14,096 bases of DNA from positions 1 to 14,096 of the forward strand of contig JAOASV010000103.1 of the NCBI GenBank assembly GCA_030158535.1, written 5' to 3'. This document shows positions 1 through 7,135 of the stretch, piece after piece (the first letter of the stretch is position 1; every line of letters begins with the position of its first letter). The stretch is from Sediminibacterium sp. (GTDB lineage: Bacteria; Bacteroidota; Bacteroidia; Chitinophagales; Chitinophagaceae). The notes under the pieces are model-generated. The model worked only from the letters and a program-made list of their open reading frames with translations. It was not told the DNA's origin and ran no database searches. A program made the position numbers and the translations under genes.

Positions 1-556
1 CATGTAATGTGGTTACTAAAAGATGAGCACCTAGCACCATCATTTTGTCATGAATGGTACCAGCCGTATCCGCTTCAGTGATAGGGAGTTTATCTTGTAA
101 TAAAATATTGCCCGTGTCAATAGCCGCTTTTAATTTAAAAGTAGTAACCCCTGTTTCTTTTTCTCCATTGATAACCGCCCAGTTAATAGGCGCAGCTCCT
201 CTATAAGAAGGTAGTAATGAGCCGTGCACATTAATGGTGCCCATTGGCGGCATATTCCAAACAATTTCTGGGAGCATTCTAAATGCTACTACTACAAATA
301 CATTGGCGTTTAAAGCCTCTAATGCATCTATAAATGCTTGGTCTTTTAATTTAACAGGCTGTAAAACGGGCAAGTTGTTTTCTACCGCATATTTTTTGAC
401 AGCACTTTGTTGTAGTTGAAGTCCACGGCCTGCAGGTTTATCTGGGGCTGTAACAACGGCACTAATGGTAAAGCCTGCTTTAACAAGTGCATCCAGTGAT
501 GCAACCGCAAAAGGAGGGGTCCCCATAAAAACAATACGTGTGTCTGCTGTATTCAT
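1..556 (-). CDS. fmt: Methionyl-tRNA formyltransferase, N-terminal 185 residues (cut by left edge)
   Basis: Transfers a formyl group from 10-formyl-tetrahydrofolate to Met-tRNAfMet, in the cytoplasm, for translation initiation. The frame opens with ATG at 556 and runs off the left edge without a stop. Residues 8-14 read IVFMGTP, the usual start of the formyltransferase fold. The catalytic signature is complete: INVHGSLLPSYRGAAP supplies Asn109 and His111, and the IDTG motif gives Asp147, spaced as in characterised Fmt enzymes. The folate-domain motif APDKPAGRG lies at about 37-45. The C-terminal tRNA-binding domain (the family is about 310 residues long) lies outside the window. It follows the namZ-like gene with an 11-bp gap on the same strand, so co-transcription is likely. 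The ATG agrees with the family N-terminus, a few residues before the IVFMGTP strand. Confidence 0.95.
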   Translation of the reverse strand, partial: MNTADTRIVFMGTPPFAVASLDALVKAGFTISAVVTAPDKPAGRGLQLQQSAVKKYAVENNLPVLQPVKLKDQAFIDALEALNANVFVVVAFRMLPEIVWNMPPMGTINVHGSLLPSYRGAAPINWAVINGEKETGVTTFKLKAAIDTGNILLQDKLPITEADTAGTIHDKMMVLGAHLLVTTLH

Positions 557-567
557 AAAGAGTGCGC

Positions 568-1776
568 TTATTCGAAGTCTGTGTAAAGCAAATATTTTTT
601 TCTGATGGCTTTAAACACGTCAATATCTTTTTTCCAACTAGCTCTAATTTCTTTTTCTGAAGCACCTGCAATGATTTGTTTTTGAAGTGCATCGTTGCCG
701 GCAAGTTTGTTAAAGAAATAATCTGTGGGCTTGCCTGATTTTGGTGTAATAAAAAACTTTTCTTTTTCAGGAAACAGTTTGTAGGCCTCTAATAAATAAC
801 TCAATTGAATTTTGCCATCTACTTTTTGTAACACTTCTTTATCTGTGCCTGCAAGGTTCCATCCATAGCAGAGTTGATCTTTTAATTTAGGTTCTTTAGC
901 CCCGTCTCTACTTGTTGGCGTAAAAGCGTATAATGTTTTTGGTAGGCTAGGGTGTCCAAAAATAGCAAATGGAAAATCGGTTCCACGGCCTTCGCTTAAA
1001 ACGGTTCCTTCAAACAAACAGTTGCTGCCATACCAGTACACAGAAGCCATGGTGCCTAAATTAGGAGAAGGCTTAACCGGTAAAACGTATTTGCTTTTAT
1101 GGGTGTAGTTTTTATTTTTAATGATGGTGATGTTTGGAAGTTTTGTAGCTGTAGCAGCAGCTTTTGCCCATTTTTCTCCAATGAGCATTTTAGCATATTC
1201 GCCCATGGTCATACCATATACCATAGGTACTGGCTGCATGCCCACAAAACTTTTATAAGCAGTGTCTAATACCGGCCCGTCTACATAAAAACCATTAGGG
1301 TTGGGTCTGTCAAGTATGATAAGCGGCTTGTTGTTTTCGATCGCTGAATTTATAAATTCTTCCAATGATGAGATGTAAGTATAAAAACGTGTACCCACGT
1401 CTTGGATATCAAAAAGCATCACATCTACATCTTGTAAATCATCGGCGCTTGGTCTTCTTTTTTTACCATACAATGAAATAACTGGAATGCCTGTAGCGGC
1501 ATCTTTATAATCACCCACTTTTTCACCAGCATCAGCGGTTCCTCTAAAACCATGCTCCGGTCCAAAGGCTTTGGTAATATTCATGCCTAAGCTTACCAGT
1601 GTATCCACTAAATGTTTGTTTCCAATGGTAGCTGTATGGTTGGCAAATAAGCCAATTCTTTTACCCTTTAACTCAGGAAGGTATTCGCTGGTTTGATAAG
1701 CACCTGGCTTAATTTCTTGGCTAAAAGCATTCATACTCAGGGCGCAGGCCAGTATAAATAGGTATATTTTTTGCAT
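568..1776 (-). CDS. namZ: Secreted NamZ-family (DUF1343) exo-beta-N-acetylmuramidase
   Basis: Predicted to release N-acetylmuramic acid from the non-reducing end of peptidoglycan fragments, as shown for NamZ (formerly DUF1343/YbbC) enzymes. The 402-residue protein starts with a signal peptide (Lys3, a hydrophobic run 5-17, likely cleavage near AFSQ at 17-20), so it should act in the periplasm or outside the cell. Family motifs occur in order: GLFANHT (42-48), FGPEHGFRG (71-79, with the glutamate expected to be catalytic), a DAGEKVGD segment (82-89), DIQDVGTRFYTY (123-134), then LDRPNPNGF and a SFVGMQPVPMVYGMT stretch. Length is normal for the family. Transcription probably starts from the -7 element at 1815-1822 and continues into fmt. 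DUF1343 membership is secure; muramidase activity is inferred from characterised members. Confidence 0.88.
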   Translation of the reverse strand: MQKIYLFILACALSMNAFSQEIKPGAYQTSEYLPELKGKRIGLFANHTATIGNKHLVDTLVSLGMNITKAFGPEHGFRGTADAGEKVGDYKDAATGIPVISLYGKKRRPSADDLQDVDVMLFDIQDVGTRFYTYISSLEEFINSAIENNKPLIILDRPNPNGFYVDGPVLDTAYKSFVGMQPVPMVYGMTMGEYAKMLIGEKWAKAAATATKLPNITIIKNKNYTHKSKYVLPVKPSPNLGTMASVYWYGSNCLFEGTVLSEGRGTDFPFAIFGHPSLPKTLYAFTPTSRDGAKEPKLKDQLCYGWNLAGTDKEVLQKVDGKIQLSYLLEAYKLFPEKEKFFITPKSGKPTDYFFNKLAGNDALQKQIIAGASEKEIRASWKKDIDVFKAIRKKYLLYTDFE

Positions 1777-1814
1777 AGGTGTGTTTTTTAGGACATTTAT
1801 GCCCGAAAGTTACT

Positions 1815-1822
1815 CAAAAATA
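1815..1822 (-). promoter_or_regulatory. Candidate Bacteroidota -7 promoter element for namZ-fmt
   Basis: On the minus strand this reads TATTTTTG, an exact match to the Bacteroidota -7 consensus TAnnTTTG, about 38 bases ahead of the namZ start codon. I find no convincing -33 TTTG at the expected spacing, so the call rests on one box and its position. Confidence 0.4.
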
Positions 1823-1848
1823 CTTGCCAAAACCTCGTTTTTGGTTTG

Positions 1849-1856
1849 TACTTTTG
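1849..1856 (+). promoter_or_regulatory. Candidate Bacteroidota -7 promoter element for the FKBP gene
   Basis: TACTTTTG matches the consensus TAnnTTTG exactly. A weak -33-like TTG lies at 1824-1826, 22 bases upstream. Transcription would begin near 1860-1863, giving a leader of about 36-40 bases before the ATG at 1899. This position argues against any FKBP start upstream of 1860. Confidence 0.45.
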
Positions 1857-1898
1857 ACGTTCGGCCCTGCCGAAATCTTTCAATTACAAATAAATAAC

Positions 1899-2354
1899 AT
1901 GCAACAAGTTAAAAAAGGTGATACTGTAAAAGTGCATTATCATGGTAAGTTAACAAATGGTTCAACTTTTGATTCTTCAGAAGGTAGAGAGCCACTTGAG
2001 TTTGAAGTTGGTGGCGGTATGGTAATTCCAGGCTTTGATGATGGTGTTACAGGTATGGCTATTGGCGAAAAAAAGACAGTAACGATTCCTGCAGATCAGG
2101 CTTACGGACCTAAGCAAGAAGAAATGGTTATGGAGTTTCCAAAAGACCGTTTCCCTGAAGACATGGTTCCTGAAGTTGGTATGCAATTAAATATGAGTAA
2201 TGGCAGCGGACAAAATTTCCCTGTTGTTATTGTAGAAGTAAAAGAAACAGCTGTTGTACTCGATGCGAACCATCCTTTAGCAGGTGAAACACTAATTTTT
2301 GATTTAGAATTAGTAGCTATCAATGGCGCTACTTCTATGATCATTATGCCATAG
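1899..2354 (+). CDS. SlyD-like FKBP-type peptidyl-prolyl cis-trans isomerase
   Basis: A 151-residue cytoplasmic prolyl isomerase and probable folding helper of the SlyD type. The FKBP half shows VHYHGKL (Tyr14), FDSS (Phe24-Asp25), VIPGF (42-46) and AYGP (68-71), the usual active-site positions. Residues about 72-120 form the insert-in-flap chaperone domain, after which the strand with DANHPLAG and TLIFDLELV closes the FKBP fold, an order typical of SlyD. The His/Cys-rich metal-binding tail of E. coli SlyD is absent; the protein ends with a short hydrophobic tail. I chose ATG 1899 because the open frame upstream (from 1779) lacks family similarity and covers the likely promoter at 1849-1856. 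No signal peptide is visible. A perfect hairpin follows at 2376-2413. Confidence 0.92.
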   Translation: MQQVKKGDTVKVHYHGKLTNGSTFDSSEGREPLEFEVGGGMVIPGFDDGVTGMAIGEKKTVTIPADQAYGPKQEEMVMEFPKDRFPEDMVPEVGMQLNMSNGSGQNFPVVIVEVKETAVVLDANHPLAGETLIFDLELVAINGATSMIIMP

Positions 2355-2375
2355 TATTTCAAATTAATTTTGAAT

Positions 2376-2413
2376 AAAAAGAGCCGCTCTACCATAGTAG
2401 AGCGGCTCTTTTT
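2376..2413 (+). terminator. Rho-independent terminator after the FKBP gene
   Basis: A perfect 17-bp stem (2376-2392 with 2397-2413) encloses a 4-base loop, CATA. The core is GAGCCGCTCTAC, flanked by five A on the left and five T on the right, so it has the GC-rich stem and T-run of an intrinsic terminator on the plus strand. It begins 21 bases after the FKBP stop and ends only 15 bases before the pepT ATG. Confidence 0.85.
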
Positions 2414-2428
2414 CGTACATTTAAAACC

Positions 2429-3685
2429 ATGATGACAGCTTATAATTTTACGGTTACCGAACGTTTTTTACGTTATGTACAAATTGATACACAAAGTGAT
2501 CCTGCAGCTACTTGTTTTCCTAGCACAGCAAAGCAGTTACACCTTGCGCAGCTATTAGAAAAAGAATTGGCAGCCATGGGTCTCGCAAATGTTCATATCG
2601 ACGAGCATGGGTATACACATGCAACCATACCAAGTAATACCACTAAAAATGTGCCCGTTATATGTTTTTGTAGCCATATCGATACTGCGCCGGATTGTAG
2701 TGGCACAGGTGTAAACCCCATACTGCATAAAGATTACACGGGTGCGCCCATTGTTTTACCTGATGACAATAGCCAGGTTATTACCACAGAAGCCTATCCG
2801 TATTTAAAAAATCATATTGGTAAATCAGTTATTACAGCGAGTGGCACAACGCTACTTGGTGCTGATGATAAAAGTGGTGTTGCCATTATTATGGATATGG
2901 CACATTATTTAACAACGCATCCAGATGTTAAACACGGCGACATTAAAATATTATTTACTCCCGACGAAGAAGTGGGTAGAGGCACCGAAAAATTAGACCT
3001 ATCAAAACTAGGCGCTCATTTTGGATTTACACTAGATGGCGGCGAGCTAGGAAGTTTTGAAGATGAAACTTTTAGTGCAGACGCCGCAACCATCGTAATA
3101 GATGGTGTTAGTGCACATCCTGGATATGCTAAAGGTAAAATGGTGAATGCCTTAAAAATTGCGGCAGAAATTGTAGCGGCGTTACCAAAAGATGCTTGGT
3201 GTCCGGAAGCCACCAGTGGCAAAGAGGGTTTTGTGCATCCAGTAGGTGTGAACGGTATTCAGGAAAAAGCAACCGTCGAATTTATTGTACGTGATTTTGA
3301 TACCGCAACACTGGCGGTGCACGAAAAAAAATTGTTTGACATAGCGCAAAATGTTGCCTCTAAATATCCAGGCGCAACCATTACCTGCTCTGTAACGGAG
3401 CAGTACCGTAATATGAAAGAAATTATTGACCAGCACCCGCATATTTCGGCGCTGGCAAAAGCGGCTTATGAAAAAGCAGGGCTCACACTTGTTAAAGAAC
3501 CCATTAGAGGCGGCACAGACGGCTCGCGATTAAGTTTTATGGGTCTTCCTTGCCCCAATATATTTACCGGCATGCAGGCTATTCACAGCAAGCACGAATG
3601 GGTGGGGGTAACTGATATGGAGAAATCAGTAGAAGTACTCGTAAATATTTGTAATTTAAATACCGATAGCTTTAACGAAAAGTAA
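2429..3685 (+). CDS. pepT: Peptidase T (tripeptide aminopeptidase, M20B zinc peptidase)
   Basis: Removes the N-terminal residue from tripeptides in the cytoplasm. The 418-residue product is close to the roughly 410 of characterised PepT. The di-zinc site of the M20 family is complete: His83 and the supporting Asp85 in SHIDTAPD, bridging Asp146 in GADDKSG, catalytic Glu180 with ligand Glu181 in PDEEVGRGTE, Asp203 in TLDGGELGSFEDE, and His386 in AIHSKHEWV. RGGTDGSRLSFMGLP is also a PepT hallmark. An insertion domain for dimerisation lies between roughly 210 and 325. Two tandem ATGs (2429 and 2432) make either a possible start. The stop is only 4 bases before the first GMC gene, suggesting one transcript, although no metabolic link between tripeptide cleavage and the oxidoreductases is evident. 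Confidence 0.95.
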   Translation: MMTAYNFTVTERFLRYVQIDTQSDPAATCFPSTAKQLHLAQLLEKELAAMGLANVHIDEHGYTHATIPSNTTKNVPVICFCSHIDTAPDCSGTGVNPILHKDYTGAPIVLPDDNSQVITTEAYPYLKNHIGKSVITASGTTLLGADDKSGVAIIMDMAHYLTTHPDVKHGDIKILFTPDEEVGRGTEKLDLSKLGAHFGFTLDGGELGSFEDETFSADAATIVIDGVSAHPGYAKGKMVNALKIAAEIVAALPKDAWCPEATSGKEGFVHPVGVNGIQEKATVEFIVRDFDTATLAVHEKKLFDIAQNVASKYPGATITCSVTEQYRNMKEIIDQHPHISALAKAAYEKAGLTLVKEPIRGGTDGSRLSFMGLPCPNIFTGMQAIHSKHEWVGVTDMEKSVEVLVNICNLNTDSFNEK

Positions 3686-3689
3686 TTTT

Positions 3690-5369
3690 ATGTCTTCTAA
3701 TACATTTGATGCGATTGTAATTGGCTCCGGAATCAGTGGCGGATGGGCTGCCAAAGAGCTGACCGAAAAAGGATTGAAAACAATTGTACTTGAAAGAGGT
3801 AGAGACGTTGTGCATTTAAAAGATTATCCAACCGCCACCAAAAATCCTTGGGAGTTTGCACACCGCAATAAAAAATCCGCTGCATTTAAAAAAGAAAATC
3901 CCATTGTTTCAAAATGTTATGCATTTGGTGAATCTTCAGAACATTTTTTTGTAAAAGATGCAGAGCACCCGTACGTACAAGAAAAACCATACGATTGGAT
4001 TAGAGGTTATCAAGTAGGAGGAAAGTCATTACTATGGGCAAGACAAACACAAAGGTGGAGTAAATATGATTTTGAAGGGCCCAAGCGTGATGGCTTTGCA
4101 GTAGACTGGCCCATCAGGTATGAAGACATTGATGCATGGTATACACACGTAGAAAAATTTGCTGGCATTAGTGGTAATAAAGATGGGTTGGATACGCTTC
4201 CGGATGGCGATTTTTTACCTCCTTGGGAAATGAATTGTGTGGAGGAAGAATTGGTAAATAAAATTAATACTACTTATAAAGATAGACGCGTTATTCAGGG
4301 GCGCTGCGCGCATTTAACAAAACCAAACCCAGTGCATTTGGAGCAGGGGCGTGGCCAGTGTCAGGCAAGAAGTTTATGCGAAAGAGGTTGCCCATTTGGT
4401 GGTTATTTTAGTAGCAATGCGGCTACACTTCCATGGGCACAAAAAACAGGAAATTTAACGCTACGTCCAAACTCTGTGGTGCATTCAATTATTTATGACG
4501 AGGCTACACAAAAAGCATCGGGTGTAAAAGTGATTGATGCTGTAACAAAAGAGGAGATTATATTTTATGCAAAAATCATTTTTGTAAATGCGGCTTGCAT
4601 CAATACCAATTTGATACTATTAAATTCTGTATCCAAAAGATTTCCGAATGGTCTTGGTAACGACAATGGTTTATTAGGAAAGTATATTGCGTTTCATAAT
4701 TATAGAGGAAGCATTACCGCCAATTATGAAGGTCATTTAGATCAGTATTATTATGGCCGTAGACCAACGCAGGTAATGATGCCTAATTTTAGAAACGTGC
4801 ATAAACAAGAAACTGATTTTTTACGTGGGTACATGGTTTTCTTTGGTGCAAGTAGAGGAAAGGCAAGCGCCGAAGGTGTTGGTGCTGCTTTTAAAGAAGC
4901 GCTCACAGAGCCAAGTCCATGGAGTATTTTTATGATGATGCAAGGTGAAACGATTCCAAAAGAAAGCAACCATGTGCGTTTGCATCCAACATTAAAAGAT
5001 GCATGGGGTATTCCTCAAATCATCACCTCTATTGATTATGATGATAACGACGAAAAATTATTGCAGGATTTTATAAAGCAAGGAAAAGAGATGTTAGAGA
5101 AAGCGGGCTGCACAAATATTGCTTCATACGATAGCAAGCAAGCGCCCGGCCTCGATATTCATGAAATGGGTGGAGTAAGAATGGGTAGAGATCCAAAAAC
5201 ATCTTTACTAAACGAGTGGAATCAAATGCACTTGTGTCAAAATGTTTTTGTTACAGATGGCGCCGCCATGACATCTACCAGTACACAAAATCCTTCGCTA
5301 ACTTTTATGGCACTAACAGCACGTGCTGCTAATTATGCAGTGGATCAAATAAAAAAAGGCAAACTTTAA
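3690..5369 (+). CDS. GMC-family FAD oxidoreductase, paralog 1 (predicted sugar/polyol dehydrogenase)
   Basis: A 559-residue flavoprotein of the glucose-methanol-choline family, related to the large subunits of gluconate, fructose and FAD-glucose dehydrogenases. The N-terminus has the dinucleotide motif GSGISGG (Gly12, 14, 17) with Glu35 placed to bind ribose. The catalytic pair is His491 in HEMGGVRMG and Asn534 in QNPSLTFMALTARAA, 43 residues apart as in classic GMC enzymes. Cys224, Cys230 and Cys234 form C-x5-C-x3-CP, resembling the 3Fe-4S site of FAD-dependent glucose/fructose dehydrogenase catalytic subunits, so a dehydrogenase passing electrons onward is more likely than an oxidase. No Sec or Tat signal is visible. 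It lies 4 bases after pepT and 18 before its paralog. The substrate cannot be read from sequence. Confidence 0.9.
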   Translation: MSSNTFDAIVIGSGISGGWAAKELTEKGLKTIVLERGRDVVHLKDYPTATKNPWEFAHRNKKSAAFKKENPIVSKCYAFGESSEHFFVKDAEHPYVQEKPYDWIRGYQVGGKSLLWARQTQRWSKYDFEGPKRDGFAVDWPIRYEDIDAWYTHVEKFAGISGNKDGLDTLPDGDFLPPWEMNCVEEELVNKINTTYKDRRVIQGRCAHLTKPNPVHLEQGRGQCQARSLCERGCPFGGYFSSNAATLPWAQKTGNLTLRPNSVVHSIIYDEATQKASGVKVIDAVTKEEIIFYAKIIFVNAACINTNLILLNSVSKRFPNGLGNDNGLLGKYIAFHNYRGSITANYEGHLDQYYYGRRPTQVMMPNFRNVHKQETDFLRGYMVFFGASRGKASAEGVGAAFKEALTEPSPWSIFMMMQGETIPKESNHVRLHPTLKDAWGIPQIITSIDYDDNDEKLLQDFIKQGKEMLEKAGCTNIASYDSKQAPGLDIHEMGGVRMGRDPKTSLLNEWNQMHLCQNVFVTDGAAMTSTSTQNPSLTFMALTARAANYAVDQIKKGKL

Positions 5370-5387
5370 ATTTTAAAATTCAACCTC

Positions 5388-7100
5388 ATGTCAGATACCG
5401 CATACCTCAATACAAAAGCTACGGCTGGTAATACGTATGATGCCATTGTTATTGGATCTGGCATTAGTGGTGGATGGGCCGCCAAGGAACTCACCGAAAA
5501 AGGGTTAAAAGTTTTACTCTTAGAGCGCGGCAAAGACCATCAGCATATTAAAGATTATAAAGGTGTCAATGACGATCCATGGGATACGCCATACCGTGGA
5601 AGAACTACAAAAGAACAACAAGAAAAATATCCTGTAATTCATAGAGGGTGGGCTGCCAACGAAAGAGTAATGGACGCCTGGACCAATGAAGAAGATTGTC
5701 CGTACACTGAGGTCAAACCTTTTACCTGGTGGAGAAGTTATAGAATGGGAGGTAGGTCATTACTGTGGGGTAGACAAAGCTACCGTTTAAGTGATTTGGA
5801 TTTTGAAGCCAACGGAAAAGAAGGCGTTGGTGTTGATTGGCCTATTCGTTACAAAGACATTGCACCATGGTATGATCATGTAGAAAAATTTGCAGGCATT
5901 AGTGGATCACTAGAAGGACTGCCTCATTTACCCGATGGTCAATTTTTGCCACCCATGGATTTAAACTGTGTAGAAAAAGATGTGGCTGCAAGAATTAAAG
6001 AAAAATTTAAAGGAGATAGGCATTTGATTATAGGAAGAGTTGCCAATTTAACAAAAGCCATCGAAGGTCGCACCAATTGTCAATTTAGAAATAGATGTTG
6101 GGAGGGTTGTCCGTTTGGTGGTTATTTTAGTACGCAGTCTTCCACAATGCCAGCCGCTTTAAAAACAGGCAATTTAACCGTTAGGCCTTTTTCTATTGTT
6201 ACTAAAATTTTATACAATAAGAATACTAAAAAAGCGGATGGGGTAGAAGTACTCGATTCTGAAACCAATAAAACATACACGTTTAACGCTAAAATTGTTT
6301 TTCTAAATGCGTCTGCATTAAACTCTGCGTGGGTGTTATTTAATTCCGCTACAGATATTTGGCCAGGTGGTTTAGGAAGTAGCAGCGGCGAACTTGGACA
6401 CAATGTAATGGATCATCATTATAATTTAGGTGCATCAGGAACCATCGAGGGCTTCGAAGATAAATATGTGTATGGTCGAAGACCAAATGGGTTTTATATC
6501 CCAAGGTTTGTAAATATGGGTAATGATAAACGAAATTATTTACGTGGTTTTGGATACCAGGGCGGCGCAGGTAGAGAAGGTTGGAGTAGAGAAGTTGCAG
6601 AACTTTCTATTGGGGCAGCATTTAAGGAAGCCCTTACAGAGCCTGGTTCTTGGACCATTGGCGCAACTGGTTTTGGAGAAATACTTCCGTATCACGAGAA
6701 TAAAATATCCTTGGACCCAACTAAAAAAGACAAATGGAATTTACCCGTGCTGTCTATGGATTGCGAGCTCAAACAAAATGAACTTGACATGCGTAAAGAC
6801 ATTGTTTCAGAATTAAAAGCAATGTTAGAAGCAGGCGGTGCAAAAAATATTTCAAGCTACGATAACGGACACGCTATTGGGCATGGTATTCATGAAATGG
6901 GAACGGCCAGAATGGGTAGAGATCCAAAAACTTCTGTATTAAATGGAAACAATCAGGTGTGGGACGCAAAAAATGTTTTTGTAACAGATGGTGCATGTAT
7001 GACATCCAGTGCCAATCAAAATCCATCACTTACGTATATGGCATTAACGGCGCGCGCTGCCAACTTTGCAGTAGAAGCATTAAAAAAGGGAGACATATAG
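5388..7100 (+). CDS. GMC-family FAD oxidoreductase, paralog 2 (predicted sugar/polyol dehydrogenase)
   Basis: A 570-residue paralog of the preceding gene. Differences include an N-terminal extension of about 11 residues and a longer segment near the GGAGREGWSREV stretch. FAD motif GSGISGG (Gly23, 25, 28) and Glu46; catalytic His502 in HEMGTARMG and Asn545 in QNPSLTYMALTARAA, again 43 apart; Cys231, Cys237 and Cys241 repeat the C-x5-C-x3-CP motif. The N-terminal segment from AIVIGSG to TEKGLK is identical in the two proteins, but the codons differ at many third positions, so the duplication is old and both copies look under selection. No export signal is visible. The final codons and the stop lie inside a terminator hairpin. 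The two may be separate enzymes with different substrates or two chains of one complex. Confidence 0.9.
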   Translation: MSDTAYLNTKATAGNTYDAIVIGSGISGGWAAKELTEKGLKVLLLERGKDHQHIKDYKGVNDDPWDTPYRGRTTKEQQEKYPVIHRGWAANERVMDAWTNEEDCPYTEVKPFTWWRSYRMGGRSLLWGRQSYRLSDLDFEANGKEGVGVDWPIRYKDIAPWYDHVEKFAGISGSLEGLPHLPDGQFLPPMDLNCVEKDVAARIKEKFKGDRHLIIGRVANLTKAIEGRTNCQFRNRCWEGCPFGGYFSTQSSTMPAALKTGNLTVRPFSIVTKILYNKNTKKADGVEVLDSETNKTYTFNAKIVFLNASALNSAWVLFNSATDIWPGGLGSSSGELGHNVMDHHYNLGASGTIEGFEDKYVYGRRPNGFYIPRFVNMGNDKRNYLRGFGYQGGAGREGWSREVAELSIGAAFKEALTEPGSWTIGATGFGEILPYHENKISLDPTKKDKWNLPVLSMDCELKQNELDMRKDIVSELKAMLEAGGAKNISSYDNGHAIGHGIHEMGTARMGRDPKTSVLNGNNQVWDAKNVFVTDGACMTSSANQNPSLTYMALTARAANFAVEALKKGDI

Positions 7101-7114
7101 TGTCTCCCTTTTTT
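7082..7114. terminator. Bidirectional terminator overlapping the end of GMC paralog 2
   Basis: A perfect 14-bp stem (7082-7095 with 7101-7114) encloses a 5-base loop, TATAG, whose last three bases are the stop codon of the GMC gene. Six A precede GGGAGACA and six T follow TGTCTCCC, so both strands end in a T-run. It can stop the plus-strand operon and the convergent Gfo/Idh transcript, whose stop codon is 21 bases further right. Confidence 0.87.
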
Positions 7115-7135
7115 GTTAGATGTTTGAAATAAAAC

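Noticed and set aside
480..704. Small minus-strand open frame across the fmt-namZ junction
   Set aside because: It overlaps two well-supported genes in another frame and its translation looks like no known protein; it is a shadow.
1779..1898. N-terminal extension of the FKBP protein by 40 residues
   Set aside because: The extension has no FKBP similarity, covers the likely promoter box at 1849-1856, and would start 3 bases from the divergent namZ start. The family N-terminus matches ATG 1899.
6122..6403. Minus-strand open frame within GMC paralog 2
   Set aside because: It lies wholly inside a conserved gene and shows no recognisable domain or start context.
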